A stretch of 64,000 bases of DNA, taken from positions 62,001 through 126,000 of the forward strand of contig NZ_JAUSSR010000018.1 of the NCBI RefSeq assembly GCF_030812475.1. Reading direction: 5' to 3'. The notes below the pieces were generated by a model. That model was given only the letters and a program-made list of their open reading frames with translations, did no database searches and was not told where the DNA came from. How positions within the stretch are numbered: position 1 is the first letter of the stretch; every line of letters starts with the position of its first letter. The DNA is from Pseudomonas lini (GTDB taxonomy: Bacteria; Pseudomonadota; Gammaproteobacteria; Pseudomonadales; Pseudomonadaceae). This document shows positions 35,500-45,437 of the stretch, piece after piece. The translations under genes were made by a program, and so were the position numbers.

Positions 35500-36468
35500 A
35501 TGTCTGAGCATTTCGCCCTTTCTTCCGATCTCATCAGCGAACTACTGACCGGCATGCGCCTGCGTGGCGTCCAGTACCGTCGCATCCAAACCGGTCCATC
35601 GTTCGGCATCAGCTTGAACGCCAAGCCTGGACATGCCTACTTTCACTACCTCGCTGTCGGCTCTGCTGTGCTGCGCACGGAAGATGGCGTGCTGCATGAA
35701 TTGTCCGCAGGGAATGCGGTGTTCCTGCCCCAGGGCGCGGCGCATCAGCTTCTGTCCAGCGCGGGGGAACCGACCCAGGACATCAGCTGCTTCGAGTCGG
35801 CGCCGTTGGGTGACACAGTCAGCGCCGTCAACCTGTGCCCTACGACCAGCGCCATTCCCAGCGCCATTCTTTTTTACGGCTGCATGCAGTTCGATCTTGG
35901 TGGAATGCAGGGGCTGGGGCCCTTGATGCCGGGCCTGATGGCCGCCGATGCCACGAGCGATCGTTATCCCGGGCTCATGCCGATACTCGCCGCCATGAAA
36001 GGAGAAATCTGCTCCGGCCGTATCGGCTTCGCCGGGATTCTTGCCCGGCTCGCCGATGTGGTCGCGGCGATGATCGTACGGGGTTGGGTTGAATGTGGCT
36101 GTGACTATGCGTCGGGCTTGGTCGCAGCCTTGCGTGACCCCAGGCTTGCCCGCGCAATTCTGGCGCTCCATCGCCACCCGGGCCGCAATTGGACAGTGTC
36201 GGAGTTGGCAGAGGAGTGCAATTCATCGCGCTCCGTCTTTGCGGAACGCTTCCAGGCAACCATTGGAACGCCGCCACTGCGCTATGCCACCGAGTTGAGG
36301 ATGCGCCTCGCCAGTCAGTGGCTGATCCAGGACAGGCTCCCCATCGAAACCGTGGCGCAGAACCTCGGTTACACCTCTCAAGCCGCCTTCAGCCGCGCCT
36401 TCAAACGCATCACCGGCTGCCCGCCCGGTGCCAGCCGGGGATCACTTATGAAGTCTTTGGGCCGATAG
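35500..36468 (+). CDS. AraC-family regulator with N-terminal cupin domain
   Basis: The 322-residue protein has an N-terminal cupin-type sensor (HYLAVGSAVLRTEDGVLHELSAGNAVFLPQGAAH, about residues 47-82; shown here in outline) and a C-terminal double helix-turn-helix (WTVSELAEECNSSRSVFAERF and PIETVAQNLGYTSQAAFSRAFK). This is the Cupin_6 AraC group. ATG 35500 follows CGGAATA; the open frame upstream to 35290 overlaps the divergent promoter and is not used. It is divergent from the exporter gene, its likely target. Its 3' end overlaps the convergent small gene at 36442. Confidence 0.87.
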   Translation: MSEHFALSSDLISELLTGMRLRGVQYRRIQTGPSFGISLNAKPGHAYFHYLAVGSAVLRTEDGVLHELSAGNAVFLPQGAAHQLLSSAGEPTQDISCFESAPLGDTVSAVNLCPTTSAIPSAILFYGCMQFDLGGMQGLGPLMPGLMAADATSDRYPGLMPILAAMKGEICSGRIGFAGILARLADVVAAMIVRGWVECGCDYASGLVAALRDPRLARAILALHRHPGRNWTVSELAEECNSSRSVFAERFQATIGTPPLRYATELRMRLASQWLIQDRLPIETVAQNLGYTSQAAFSRAFKRITGCPPGASRGSLMKSLGR

Positions 36469-36657
36469 CTGACTGCTGTCGATTTCGTCCGCTGCAGGCA
36501 GCTTGGGTTTGTCCTTCTCGGCCGACTTGCCAAGGACGTAGGTCACGCCATTCGCACCGGGTGCAATGGCCAATAATTTCCAACCTTCCTGAACCGCCTT
36601 GTTGGCGCCGCTGACCGAATAGGCTTCTTTTAAATCTATCGCTTCATGCATTTGCAT
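36442..36657 (-). CDS. Small hypothetical protein
   Basis: This 71-residue protein has no signal peptide or membrane helix. Its core reads YSVSGANKAVQEGWKLLAI, then a TYVLGK stretch and a charged tail. AAGGG lies six bases before ATG 36657, which makes it a believable gene, and its tail overlaps the end of the AraC gene on the other strand by 27 bases. It resembles conserved short proteins seen near other Pseudomonas genes, but no domain was recognised and no function can be given. Confidence 0.55.
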   Translation of the reverse strand: MQMHEAIDLKEAYSVSGANKAVQEGWKLLAIAPGANGVTYVLGKSAEKDKPKLPAADEIDSSQLSAQRLHK

Positions 36658-36866
36658 ACCGGGCCCTTGTGTTGGTGCCGAGATGGCCACCCCAGCGTAG
36701 CGCAATAGTAGGCAGTGGGTTCCTATTGATTCAGTCCGCGGGGAATCGATTCTTCAAGGTGGCGACTGCACGCCAGCCTGGCGCTACGTATGGACACTCA
36801 ATATTTAGCGTCGACTGCCGATACCCTGGTATGCAAATGACTTGCCTCCACGACTAGCGGGAATGT

Positions 36867-39449
36867 ATGCCTGACGATCTCCCCACTATCTTTGTTTCAC
36901 CCGCCAATCGCACAAGCGTGGCCCTGACCCGCGCTTCGCTGTTCAAGTTTGTCGGTCTTTTGGCCGGGGTGTTCTTGCTCGCCTGCTGTTCACTGGTTTA
37001 TGTGGCGCAAAATCTGGATCAAGCGAAGGAGGCTGACAGTGCGTTCTACACGAAAAAAGCCGTGGAATCGTTGGAAAAATCCCTGCGCTCGACCGTCAAG
37101 GATTACGCCTTTTGGGGGGATGCCTACAAGCACTTGCATATCGAGGTAGACCCGGACTGGGCGTACGTCCGACAAAATGTCGGGACGACACTTTTCACAG
37201 ACTTTGGATTTCAGGGCGTGTTTGTCGTCAACGATGTCAACCGCACCGTTTATTCCGTGGTCAAGGGAGAGATGGCGTCAGTTGAAGTCGAACAATGGCT
37301 CGAGCAATCCATCGATGTGATTCTCGAAAAGGCCCGCGAGGGAGCGGAAAGCGAAACACCGACCACTACCTTCATCAATGTTGGAGGAGTACCAGCCCTG
37401 GTCGCCGCCGCTGCGATTACCCCGGGAACCGATCCGACGGTCATGGCGGATGACAGGTCGGCATCGGTGTTGATTTTCGTCGACATTCTGGACAGCGCCA
37501 AGCTCGCAACCATAGGCCAGGACTTCGGGGTCGATGGCCTGCACATGGCCACTCCCGACGAAGGCCCCCTGGTGTCTGGTTACCCCTTGGGCGAGACCGG
37601 TGCAGCAGGCAGTTTGCATTGGCGTCCGCACAAACCAGGCCTGCAATTACTGGCGCTGGGTTTACCCCTGGTAGGCATCGCTGCGCTGTTGGTGTGCCTG
37701 ATGACCTGGGTCATCTTGCGTCGTACGACCGCCGCCGCGCAGGCGCTGGACGCCAGCTATTCATCGCTGCAAAGCAGTCAGGCCGACCTCGCCACCAGTG
37801 AGTCGCGCTTTCGCGATGTCGTCGAGGCCAGTTCGGATTGGGTATGGGAAATGGACGCTGGCTGGCGCTTCACTTATCTATCCGAGCGGTTTGAAGCTGT
37901 CACGGGCCTTTCCAGGGAGGCATGGATTGGTGCGGCGATGGATGATCTGCTGCGCACGGAACTAGGCACATTATCCCAGTGGCTCAGTATTCCAAACCGT
38001 CGTCCGGACATCAGTGTTCAGTGTCGCTACGTCGATACAAATGGCAATGAGCGAATCACCCGTCTTTCGGCGCGAGCAATGGCCAGTGGAGGATTCCGGG
38101 GCACAGCAACCGACGTCACGGAGGAGGTCGAAGCCCGTCGGCGAATCGAATTCCTGTCACAACATGATGCCCTGACCGGACTTCCCAACAGGACCCGATT
38201 ACAAGAGTTTCTTGATGGCAAACTCAAAGCGTTGCCGACAGTAGAACAACCCTTGGTCATGCTCAGTCTGGACCTTGATCGATTCAAGCCGGTCAATGAC
38301 CTGCTAGGGCATGCTGCAGGTGATCTGGTGCTTAACCAGGTGTCGAGCCGCCTGGCAGATTGTGTGCGCCACGGCGACCTTGTCGCCCGGATTGGAGGGG
38401 ACGAGTTCGTCCTGATACTCACCGATGTCAGTTCCCAGGAGGAAGTCGAGGCGCTGTGTCGCCGTCTCATCGAGTCCATCGAGCAACCGATACAGATCCA
38501 TGAACAAGAAGTGTTTGTCAGCGCCAGTATCGGCATCGCCATGGCGCCAAATGATGCTTGCGAAGCGACCGAGCTACTCCGTTATGCCGATATCGCGTTG
38601 TACGAAGCCAAGGCTGGAGGTCGCAACACCTGGCGTTTCTATGCGGGGGATATGAACGCCCGGATTATCGAGCGGCGTCGTCTGGAAAGCGATCTGCGCT
38701 TTGCAATCAAACACGGAGAACTTCGACTGCATTTCCAACCGCGTTACCGTATCTCAGACGGGCAGATGGTCGGCGCCGAAGCCTTGGTCCGGTGGCAACA
38801 TCCTGAGCGCGGTCTGATACCTCCCGATACGTTCATACCCATCGCTGAAGAATCCGGGCTGATTCTTTCATTGAGTGACTGGGTCATCGACACCGCCTGC
38901 CGTTGCGCCGCACGCTGGCCGGAACATTTGTTCGTATCGATCAATCTTTCACCCAGCGAATTCAAGCGGGGCAATCTGATAGAGCGCGTGCAGAAAGCCC
39001 TGCACAACTCGGGAATCGCGCCTGCCCGTGTAGAGTTGGAGATCACCGAAAACGTCATGCTCGAAGATGCCCCCGGCGCGCTGGAGCTGATGCGTACCTT
39101 GAAGCACCTTGGCGTACGCATCGCCATGGATGACTTCGGCACGGGGTATTCTTCACTGAGTTATTTACGCAGCTTTCCCTTCGATGGCCTGAAGATAGAC
39201 AGGAGCTTTCTGAACAACCTGGTTGGAAGTGATGATGAGTCGATCATCCAGGCGATTGTGGGATTGGGCCGCGCGTTATCACTCACTGTCACGGCAGAAG
39301 GGATTGAAACCGCTGAGCACTTGAAGTTGCTGAAGGCGGTGTCGTGCGATGAAGGCCAAGGCTTTTTTCTGAGTCGGCCGCTTGATGGTGACGCCTTTAA
39401 CTTGTTGGTGAAGGCCAGGAAAAATACGGTCATCAAGAGCAGGGTTTGA
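36867..39449 (+). CDS. Membrane diguanylate cyclase/phosphodiesterase: CHASE4-PAS-GGDEF-EAL
   Basis: This 860-residue protein has one helix near residues 26-49, a periplasmic CHASE4-like sensor, a second helix near 265-288, a PAS domain (about 310-420), GGDEF and EAL. The GGDEF site is intact at residues 510-514, with the inhibitory RxxD site RHGD at 501-504. The EAL domain starts at residues 638-640 and keeps ITENV, DDFGTGYSSLSYL, KIDRSF and EGIET. Both domains may therefore be catalytic, so it can make or degrade cyclic di-GMP according to the sensed signal. It is a single gene; the upstream start has a GGGAA ribosome site. Confidence 0.9.
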   Translation: MPDDLPTIFVSPANRTSVALTRASLFKFVGLLAGVFLLACCSLVYVAQNLDQAKEADSAFYTKKAVESLEKSLRSTVKDYAFWGDAYKHLHIEVDPDWAYVRQNVGTTLFTDFGFQGVFVVNDVNRTVYSVVKGEMASVEVEQWLEQSIDVILEKAREGAESETPTTTFINVGGVPALVAAAAITPGTDPTVMADDRSASVLIFVDILDSAKLATIGQDFGVDGLHMATPDEGPLVSGYPLGETGAAGSLHWRPHKPGLQLLALGLPLVGIAALLVCLMTWVILRRTTAAAQALDASYSSLQSSQADLATSESRFRDVVEASSDWVWEMDAGWRFTYLSERFEAVTGLSREAWIGAAMDDLLRTELGTLSQWLSIPNRRPDISVQCRYVDTNGNERITRLSARAMASGGFRGTATDVTEEVEARRRIEFLSQHDALTGLPNRTRLQEFLDGKLKALPTVEQPLVMLSLDLDRFKPVNDLLGHAAGDLVLNQVSSRLADCVRHGDLVARIGGDEFVLILTDVSSQEEVEALCRRLIESIEQPIQIHEQEVFVSASIGIAMAPNDACEATELLRYADIALYEAKAGGRNTWRFYAGDMNARIIERRRLESDLRFAIKHGELRLHFQPRYRISDGQMVGAEALVRWQHPERGLIPPDTFIPIAEESGLILSLSDWVIDTACRCAARWPEHLFVSINLSPSEFKRGNLIERVQKALHNSGIAPARVELEITENVMLEDAPGALELMRTLKHLGVRIAMDDFGTGYSSLSYLRSFPFDGLKIDRSFLNNLVGSDDESIIQAIVGLGRALSLTVTAEGIETAEHLKLLKAVSCDEGQGFFLSRPLDGDAFNLLVKARKNTVIKSRV

Positions 39450-39733
39450 GGGGGATCCAGGATTTTCCCCTACGAAGATGTCCATCAAGCAGCCGATAGG
39501 GCAGAGGTGCTCGAGGGTTTCGGTCAGCCAAACCTGGGCTCGGGATCTGTGGTGGAATCGAGGGTACTAAATGGGGGGTTGGCCAACGTCCGCAAAGGGA
39601 CCCAAATCTATGCCCATTGGATGGGGTCTTCAGGCCGATTACTGCCCTGACGAAAGACTGTAATCGACCTCATGCCACTCTAATTCGGTTCCCGCCATGG
39701 ATCGACGCGTGGTAAGCGTCGGCGATCGAGGAA

Positions 39734-41035
39734 CTAAACGGTTCTGACTGCCAAGGCTTTTTGCCGACGATACAGAATCGTCGTCGCCGTGAACCCGCAC
39801 ATCGCCGCGAACATCAGCCAGTAGGCAGGTGATGCCTTGTCGCCCGTGGCCTGGACAAGCAGCGTCGAGATTGCCGGGGTAAAACCGCCAAACACCGCGG
39901 TGGCCAAACTGAAGGCCAGTGAAAACCCGACTACCCGCACGTTTTGTGGCATGACTTCGGTCAGTGCCGCGACCATGGCGCCGTTGTAAATGCCAAAGAA
40001 GAATGAGAAGTACAGCAGAACAGCGAGCAGTCGTTCGAAACTCGCCGCCTCTGCCAGCCAGTGCATGGCGGGATAGGCAGTGAAGATGCACAGCAACGAT
40101 ATCGCCAGCAACAGCGGCCGACGGCCAATGCGGTCGGAGAGGGCGCCGCCGATAGGCAGCCAGATAAAGTTGCTGATGCCGACCAGCAATGTGACCACCA
40201 GGCTGTCGGTGGTGCTCAGGTTCAGTACTGTCCTGCCAAACGTCGGTGTATAGACCGTAATCAGGTAGAACGTGGTGGTGGTCATGGACGCCAGCAAGCC
40301 GCCCGCCAGTACGGTGCGCCAGTTGTCACGCATCGAGCGAAAAACTTCGCGAGTCGTTGGAAGATGGCTGCGAGCAGTGAAGGCAGCGGTTTCTTCCAGT
40401 GAGCGGCGAATAATGAAAATGAACGGGATGATCACGCAGCCAATGAAGAACGGAATACGCCAGCCCCAATCGGCGATTTCAGCGGCTTGCATCGTGGCAT
40501 TGATCGTGTAGCCCAACGCGGCCGCGACGACGATCGCCACCTGTTGGCTGGCCGATTGCCAACTGGTGTAGAAACCGGTGTGACCGGGGGTGGAAATTTC
40601 CGCCAGATACACGGAAACACCGCCCATTTCCGCGCCGGCGGAGAAGCCCTGTAGCAGCCTGCCCAACAACACCAGAATCGGTGCCGCCACGCCGATGGTG
40701 GCATAGCCCGGCACCAGGGCGATCAATACGGTACCGGCGGCCATGATCGACAGCGTTACGATCAGCCCCTTGCGACGGCCCACCTTGTCGATGTACGCCC
40801 CCAGCACAATGGCGCCTAACGGTCGCATCAGGAATCCGGAGCCGAATACCGCGAAGGTCATCATCAGCGAGGCAAACTCGCTGGTGGCTGGAAAGAAAGT
40901 CTGGGAGATGTAGGTCGCGTAGAACCCGAACAAAAAGAAGTCGAACTGCTCGAGAAAGTTACCGCTGGTGACCCGCAAAATGGCGCCCAATTTGGACCCC
41001 TTGGCTCGGGCTGTTGCCGTTGTCGTTTTCATCAT
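39734..41035 (-). CDS. tcuC: Tricarballylate/citrate-proton symporter (MHS family)
   Basis: This 433-residue membrane protein is an MHS-family symporter of the CitA/TcuC type. It has LEQFDFFLFGFYATYI near the start, RPLGAIVLGAYIDKVGRRKGL between helices 2 and 3, and LLQGFSAGAEMGGVSVYLAE. Its position directly after tcuB, 48 bases downstream, in the order tcuR, tcuA, tcuB, tcuC matches Salmonella. It would carry tricarballylate, a citrate analogue, into the cell with protons. It is the last gene of the operon; the gap beyond it (39450-39733) holds no recognised feature. Confidence 0.9.
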   Translation of the reverse strand: MMKTTTATARAKGSKLGAILRVTSGNFLEQFDFFLFGFYATYISQTFFPATSEFASLMMTFAVFGSGFLMRPLGAIVLGAYIDKVGRRKGLIVTLSIMAAGTVLIALVPGYATIGVAAPILVLLGRLLQGFSAGAEMGGVSVYLAEISTPGHTGFYTSWQSASQQVAIVVAAALGYTINATMQAAEIADWGWRIPFFIGCVIIPFIFIIRRSLEETAAFTARSHLPTTREVFRSMRDNWRTVLAGGLLASMTTTTFYLITVYTPTFGRTVLNLSTTDSLVVTLLVGISNFIWLPIGGALSDRIGRRPLLLAISLLCIFTAYPAMHWLAEAASFERLLAVLLYFSFFFGIYNGAMVAALTEVMPQNVRVVGFSLAFSLATAVFGGFTPAISTLLVQATGDKASPAYWLMFAAMCGFTATTILYRRQKALAVRTV

Positions 41036-41083
41036 GGCTACCGTTATGCTCGCTATTGTTTTTGGAATGAGTGCTTTTATCTG

Positions 41084-42241
41084 TCAGTCGCTGCCGGCGT
41101 TGATCGGGTTGGGTTGACGCTTCTCGATGGCGTGTTTGAGCAGCGCTGCGCTGCGGAATATTCCATGGGCAAATTTGCTGTAGGGCATGGTCAGGAAAAA
41201 CGCCATGACCAGTCCGAGATGGATAGCCAACATCAAGCCCAAGGCGCTGGTTTCACGCAAAGCCAGTAGCGCCAGGCCGCTTGCGCTGACCAGAAACAGC
41301 AGCGCGATGAAGCCGCGATCCATGGGTTTTTGGTTCTCATCGCCGTGCGCAGGGTTGCGACGCAGGTTCAGCCAAAGAAGACCCGCCGGGCCGATCAGCA
41401 GGCCGATGCCACCGGCAATACCCAACATCACAGGCAAGCTGAAGATCGGATAAGGCGCCGACCACTTCAGCAGATAGTGAAAGAGCGTGGCGACACCGGT
41501 TGCAGCGAAGCACAGCATGAAGCCGTAGAAGGTGAGGTGGTGGAATCGGCGTCGCCACAAGGTGAATTGATCGTCGGCGTTGTTGCAGCCTTCGCCATGG
41601 CCGCCGTCCAGGTATTTGAGCTTCGCGACGTTGGCCGTAGCCTCCAATGCAGCGGACGTTTTCAACGGCAGTGGCGCGGCGACCGGTGAAACGTTGCGCC
41701 AGAAGCGCCGTACCCCCATGGTCAGGGCAAGTACCGCAAAGCCGAACACTGAGCCGAACATCAGCGCCAGGGTGTTATGCGGGAAAATCTTGTAGAAGTC
41801 GCCCCCGGGAATGGCCGTGAACAGGTTGCCCATGAGCATCAGGGTCAGGCATAAAAACAAGGCCAGTCCCCCTCCGGAAGCCAGCGCCAGGGTCAGGCCG
41901 TTGCGCTGATATAACCTGCCCATCACTTGCGGCCAGGCGTATTCGGCGTAAGTATCCAGGCGCACTTTGGCCATGGCTTTGGGTATGTTGACGTCGAATT
42001 CATGTGGGGCGGCGTACTGACAGGCGTGCAGGCACGCGCCGCAGTTATGGCACAAGTTCGCCAGGTAATGGATGTCGGCCTGAGTGAATTCCAAGCGCCG
42101 GGTCATCGCCGGAAATACCGCGCAAAAGCCTTCGCAATAACGGCAGGCATTGCAGATGGTCATCTGCCGCTGGACTTCACTTTCGTCAAGATTCAACACC
42201 GGGATCAACCCGCCCGACGCTTGGGGATCAAACAGTTGCAT
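41084..42241 (-). CDS. tcuB: Tricarballylate utilisation iron-sulfur membrane protein
   Basis: This 385-residue protein has two N-terminal 4Fe-4S ferredoxin-like motifs (CNACRYCEGFCAVFP and CHNCGACLHACQYAAP). It then has about six membrane helices with histidines that could hold heme. TcuB reoxidises the reduced flavin of TcuA and passes electrons to the quinone pool. ATG 42241 has GGAG six bases upstream and lies 14 bases inside the end of tcuA. A longer frame to 42370 runs through tcuA and has no ribosome site. Confidence 0.9.
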   Translation of the reverse strand: MQLFDPQASGGLIPVLNLDESEVQRQMTICNACRYCEGFCAVFPAMTRRLEFTQADIHYLANLCHNCGACLHACQYAAPHEFDVNIPKAMAKVRLDTYAEYAWPQVMGRLYQRNGLTLALASGGGLALFLCLTLMLMGNLFTAIPGGDFYKIFPHNTLALMFGSVFGFAVLALTMGVRRFWRNVSPVAAPLPLKTSAALEATANVAKLKYLDGGHGEGCNNADDQFTLWRRRFHHLTFYGFMLCFAATGVATLFHYLLKWSAPYPIFSLPVMLGIAGGIGLLIGPAGLLWLNLRRNPAHGDENQKPMDRGFIALLFLVSASGLALLALRETSALGLMLAIHLGLVMAFFLTMPYSKFAHGIFRSAALLKHAIEKRQPNPINAGSD

Positions 42242-43682
42242 GTCGAGACTCCGTGTTTGCAGATGAAACGCCAAAGCCCACCGAAGCGGCCGCCTGCACA
42301 CCGGCGATGCGGCCAAACGCGGTACCGATGGCCATGCCGATGCCGGCGGTGTAGCCCTTGCCCAGAACATTGCCGGCCATCATTTCTCCCGCGACGAACA
42401 GGTTGGGGCTCGCTTTGCCATTGAAATGCACGGCAGCGGTTTCGTCGGTGGCGAGGCCGAGGTAGGTGAACGTGACACCCGGTTTAAGCGGGTAGGCGTA
42501 GAAAGGTGGTTTCACCAATGGCCGCGCCCAATGGGTTTTGGCGGGCGTCAGTCCTTGGGTGTGGCAGTCGTCCAGCGCCGTGTGATCGAACGTGCCAACG
42601 CGGCAGGCGCTGTTGTAGTCCTCGACAGTCTTGACGAATTTTTCTATAGGCAGCTTCAACTGGCGAGCAAGGTCTTGCAGAGTATTGGCGGTGGTTCCGG
42701 GAAAGACCGGCGGCATGAAGCGGCCGATGGCTTGTTGATCGATGATCGAATACGCCTGCTGACCGGGTTGTCCGGCCACCAGACGCCCCCAGATCGCATA
42801 ACGTTTTGGCCAGAAATCCTCACCTTCGTCGTAGAAGCGTTCGCCATCACGATTGACCACCACACCCAGAGATACGCAGTCGATTCGGGTGCAGATGCCG
42901 CCGTCGTAAAGTGGCGCGCGGGCATCAATCGCGACCATGTGTGCTTGCGTCGGATCGCCGATCACATCTGCGCCAAGGTCGAGCATGCGCCGTAGCAAAA
43001 TGCCGGTGTTAAATCGGGTGCCCCGGATCAGGAAATTGTCCGATGGCCATTCACCGCGTTCGTTCTGACCCCAGGCTTCGCGCAGCCATTCACGGTTGGA
43101 TTCGAAGCCGCCGGCCGCCAACACGCAGGCCCGGGCTTCAATGCGTTCTGCGGCGAAGCGCTGACCATCGACCTCATGTTCGCCCACATGGGCGGCGACG
43201 AATTTCCCCTCATCCAGCTCGATGTCGGTCACTTGCGTGTTGTAGCGAACTTTTACACCCAGGCGCTCGGCGCTGCGGAAATACGCATTGACCAGCGCTT
43301 TGCCGCCGCCCATAAAAAATGCATTGGTCCGCGCCACGTGCAGCGCGCCGGACAGCGGTGGCTGAAAATGCACGCCGTGTGAACGCATCCAGTCGCGGCA
43401 AGAAGACGATGCCCGAATGGCAATGCGTGCAAGCTTTTCATCCGTGAGGCCACCGGTGACCTTCAACAGGTCTTGCCAGTATTCTTCTTCCGGATAGGCA
43501 TCGATCAGCACGTCCTGCGGTTCGTCGTGCATGCACCGCAGGTTACGGGTGTGTTGGGAGTTGCCACCGCGCCAGATTTTCGCAGAGGCTTCCAGCAGCA
43601 TCACGCTGGCGCCCGCTTCTCGCGCCATCAGAGCGGCGCACAAGGCAGCGTTGCCACCCCCTATGATTAAGACATCGATCAT
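42228..43682 (-). CDS. tcuA: FAD-dependent tricarballylate dehydrogenase
   Basis: This 484-residue flavoprotein is related to fumarate reductase flavoproteins. It has the FAD motif DVLIIGGGNAALCAALMARE, LLEASAKIWRGGNSQHTRN, and the C-terminal AGEMMAGNVLGKGYTAGIG segment. TcuA oxidises tricarballylate to cis-aconitate, which enters the TCA cycle. GAGGAGC precedes the ATG. It is the first gene of the tcuABC operon, with the regulator gene 167 bases upstream on the same strand. The 3' end overlaps tcuB. Confidence 0.92.
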   Translation of the reverse strand: MIDVLIIGGGNAALCAALMAREAGASVMLLEASAKIWRGGNSQHTRNLRCMHDEPQDVLIDAYPEEEYWQDLLKVTGGLTDEKLARIAIRASSSCRDWMRSHGVHFQPPLSGALHVARTNAFFMGGGKALVNAYFRSAERLGVKVRYNTQVTDIELDEGKFVAAHVGEHEVDGQRFAAERIEARACVLAAGGFESNREWLREAWGQNERGEWPSDNFLIRGTRFNTGILLRRMLDLGADVIGDPTQAHMVAIDARAPLYDGGICTRIDCVSLGVVVNRDGERFYDEGEDFWPKRYAIWGRLVAGQPGQQAYSIIDQQAIGRFMPPVFPGTTANTLQDLARQLKLPIEKFVKTVEDYNSACRVGTFDHTALDDCHTQGLTPAKTHWARPLVKPPFYAYPLKPGVTFTYLGLATDETAAVHFNGKASPNLFVAGEMMAGNVLGKGYTAGIGMAIGTAFGRIAGVQAAASVGFGVSSANTESRHATV

Positions 43683-43789
43683 TATCGCTCCTCGATTTGC
43701 AAGGAAGCGGGAACGAAGTGCTCCTTGCGAGTGGGGAGAACGATAGGGTGGGCAAGGCGTGGCCGAAAGGCTGCTTTTGACGCGGGGTG

Positions 43790-43804
43790 TTTAGTTTTTC
43801 TAAA
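43790..43804. promoter_or_regulatory. LysR-type operator candidate TTTAG-TTTTT-CTAAA
   Basis: A perfect five-base-arm inverted repeat with a T-N11-A core lies 108 bases before tcuA, in the tcuR-tcuA gap. It is a good candidate binding site for TcuR. Confidence 0.5.
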
Positions 43805-43849
43805 GGCGTTGTCAGGAGAGACTTATGTGTGTCCGGGGTTGTAGGAGGA

Positions 43850-44785
43850 TTACGGGTCTACCCCTTCTATCCACGTAGCTCCTGGCCACTGTTTGTCGAC
43901 GACCAACTGTCGCGCCACATCGACGATGACCAACCGCGTTGCCAGCGCCGCCGGAGAGAGTTCGTCGTCAGCCAGCGTCGCCAGAAGATTACGCCGGCCC
44001 ACATGGGGATCGGCAATCCTGATCAGTGAAAGTCCGGATCCGTCTTTCAATGCAGCGGCCGCCCCCGGTTGTATCGTTGCCGCATGACCGGCCCGAACGG
44101 CGTTCATCAAAACAGCGAGACCGTCGACTTCCATAATGACATTGGGTGTTAGCCCGACCCGCTCGAACGCGCTCATCAATGCCGAGCGCAATCCATGTTG
44201 CGCGCTGGGCATCACCAGCGGCAGGCCGCCGAGGTCGGCTAACTGCACGCTGTCACCAGAAGGCGCTTGAGGCAGGCTGGGCGAGGCAATGACAAACAGC
44301 TTTTCATCCAGCAGCGCAGTCACGCTCCAGCGTTTACCCCCTTCGAGCTGGAACAGGATGGCCAGGTCAATTTGCCGTGCGTTGAGCTGCGCCGCCAAGT
44401 GACCGGAAAGCATTTCTACCAAATGCAGTTGTATGTCCGGATAACGCGCACGCATTGCGTTGATCAATGGCAACGCGAGCACCGTTGCGGTAGTCGGTGG
44501 TAAGCCGACGCTGACATAACCGCTCATTCGCCCGCGATGGGCGGCCATGATTGCGTTTTCCGCCTGGCGTAGCGTCAATTGGGCATGGTGTAAAAACGCA
44601 AATCCGGCGCTAGTGGGCGTCACGCCGGTGGAGGTTCGATTCAGGAGGCGGGTGCACAGTTCGCTTTCCAGCTTGGAGATTTGCTGACTGAGGGCTGACA
44701 CGCCAACGTCCAGTTCAAGTGCCGCACGCCCCAGGCTGCCAAGCTCGATGATTTTTACGAAATAGCGCAGTTGTCTCAATTCCAA
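43850..44785 (-). CDS. tcuR: LysR-family regulator of tricarballylate utilisation
   Basis: This 311-residue regulator starts with the LysR helix-turn-helix (ELRQLRYFVKIIELGSLGRAALEL and SALSQQISKLE) and has a C-terminal effector domain of the Nac/TcuR branch. It lies immediately upstream of tcuA on the same strand, as tcuR does in Salmonella, and activates tcuABC when tricarballylate is present in that organism. The divergent gene at 44949 may share its promoter region. The gene name rests on synteny and branch, not on a search. Confidence 0.8.
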   Translation of the reverse strand: MELRQLRYFVKIIELGSLGRAALELDVGVSALSQQISKLESELCTRLLNRTSTGVTPTSAGFAFLHHAQLTLRQAENAIMAAHRGRMSGYVSVGLPPTTATVLALPLINAMRARYPDIQLHLVEMLSGHLAAQLNARQIDLAILFQLEGGKRWSVTALLDEKLFVIASPSLPQAPSGDSVQLADLGGLPLVMPSAQHGLRSALMSAFERVGLTPNVIMEVDGLAVLMNAVRAGHAATIQPGAAAALKDGSGLSLIRIADPHVGRRNLLATLADDELSPAALATRLVIVDVARQLVVDKQWPGATWIEGVDP

Positions 44786-44948
44786 TGTGGCTGCTCCCCG
44801 CGAATTTGTTATTCAAATACCTGAGCGTTTGCCACGCAAGTTGCGAAGCCCCAGAGGCAGCATTGTCGCAGGTATGGGTTGACCATTGAGCGCGTGCGCT
44901 CTGCGTGCTGTGAACATTACGCTCAAAGGTCTCTGAGGAATCATCGCC

Positions 44949-45437
44949 ATGGCTATTCAATCGCGCCTGACACCCCTTGACGAAGCACAGATGAACGAGG
45001 CCCAGCGCGCCGTTCTGAACGAAATCCTCAACGGCCCGCGCGGTAACCTCGACGGGCCCTTTCTGGCCTGGATTCACAGTCCCGGACTGGCCAGCCACGC
45101 ACAACGACTGGGCGCATTCTGCCGTTATGGCACGCGGCTGGAGCTGCGTTTGACCGAGCTGGCGATCCTCTACACCGCGGCATGGTGGCAATCGCAGGCC
45201 GAGTGGCAGATTCATGAGTCCATCGCACGCTCTGCCGGCCTGGTCGATCCGATCATCGAAGCATTGCGTCAGCAAACTTTCCCACCCTTCAATCGAACAG
45301 ATGAACTGTTGGTTTATCGAGTGGGCAAGTCGCTGTACGAGACCCGGCGTATCGACGATCTGCTATACGCTGACGCTGACGCTGTCTCTGCTGACTATCC
45401 AAGCACCGACAGCTTTTACGCAGGACGAGCGCGTTAA
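44949..45437 (+). CDS. Carboxymuconolactone decarboxylase-family protein, C-terminus atypical
   Basis: This 162-residue protein matches the CMD/AhpD-like helical fold for most of its length (LNEILNGPRGNLDGPFLAWIHSPGLA and LTELAILYTAAWWQSQAEWQIHE; the redox CxxC is absent). Relatives usually continue for another 20-30 residues with a GYYTL-containing helix. Here the frame ends in an odd hydrophilic tail after a short GCTGAC repeat (near 45371). The alternate frame reads YTLTLTLSLLTIQAP, so a small deletion or frameshift is likely. It is divergent from tcuR and has a GAGGA ribosome site. Confidence 0.65.
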   Translation: MAIQSRLTPLDEAQMNEAQRAVLNEILNGPRGNLDGPFLAWIHSPGLASHAQRLGAFCRYGTRLELRLTELAILYTAAWWQSQAEWQIHESIARSAGLVDPIIEALRQQTFPPFNRTDELLVYRVGKSLYETRRIDDLLYADADAVSADYPSTDSFYAGRAR

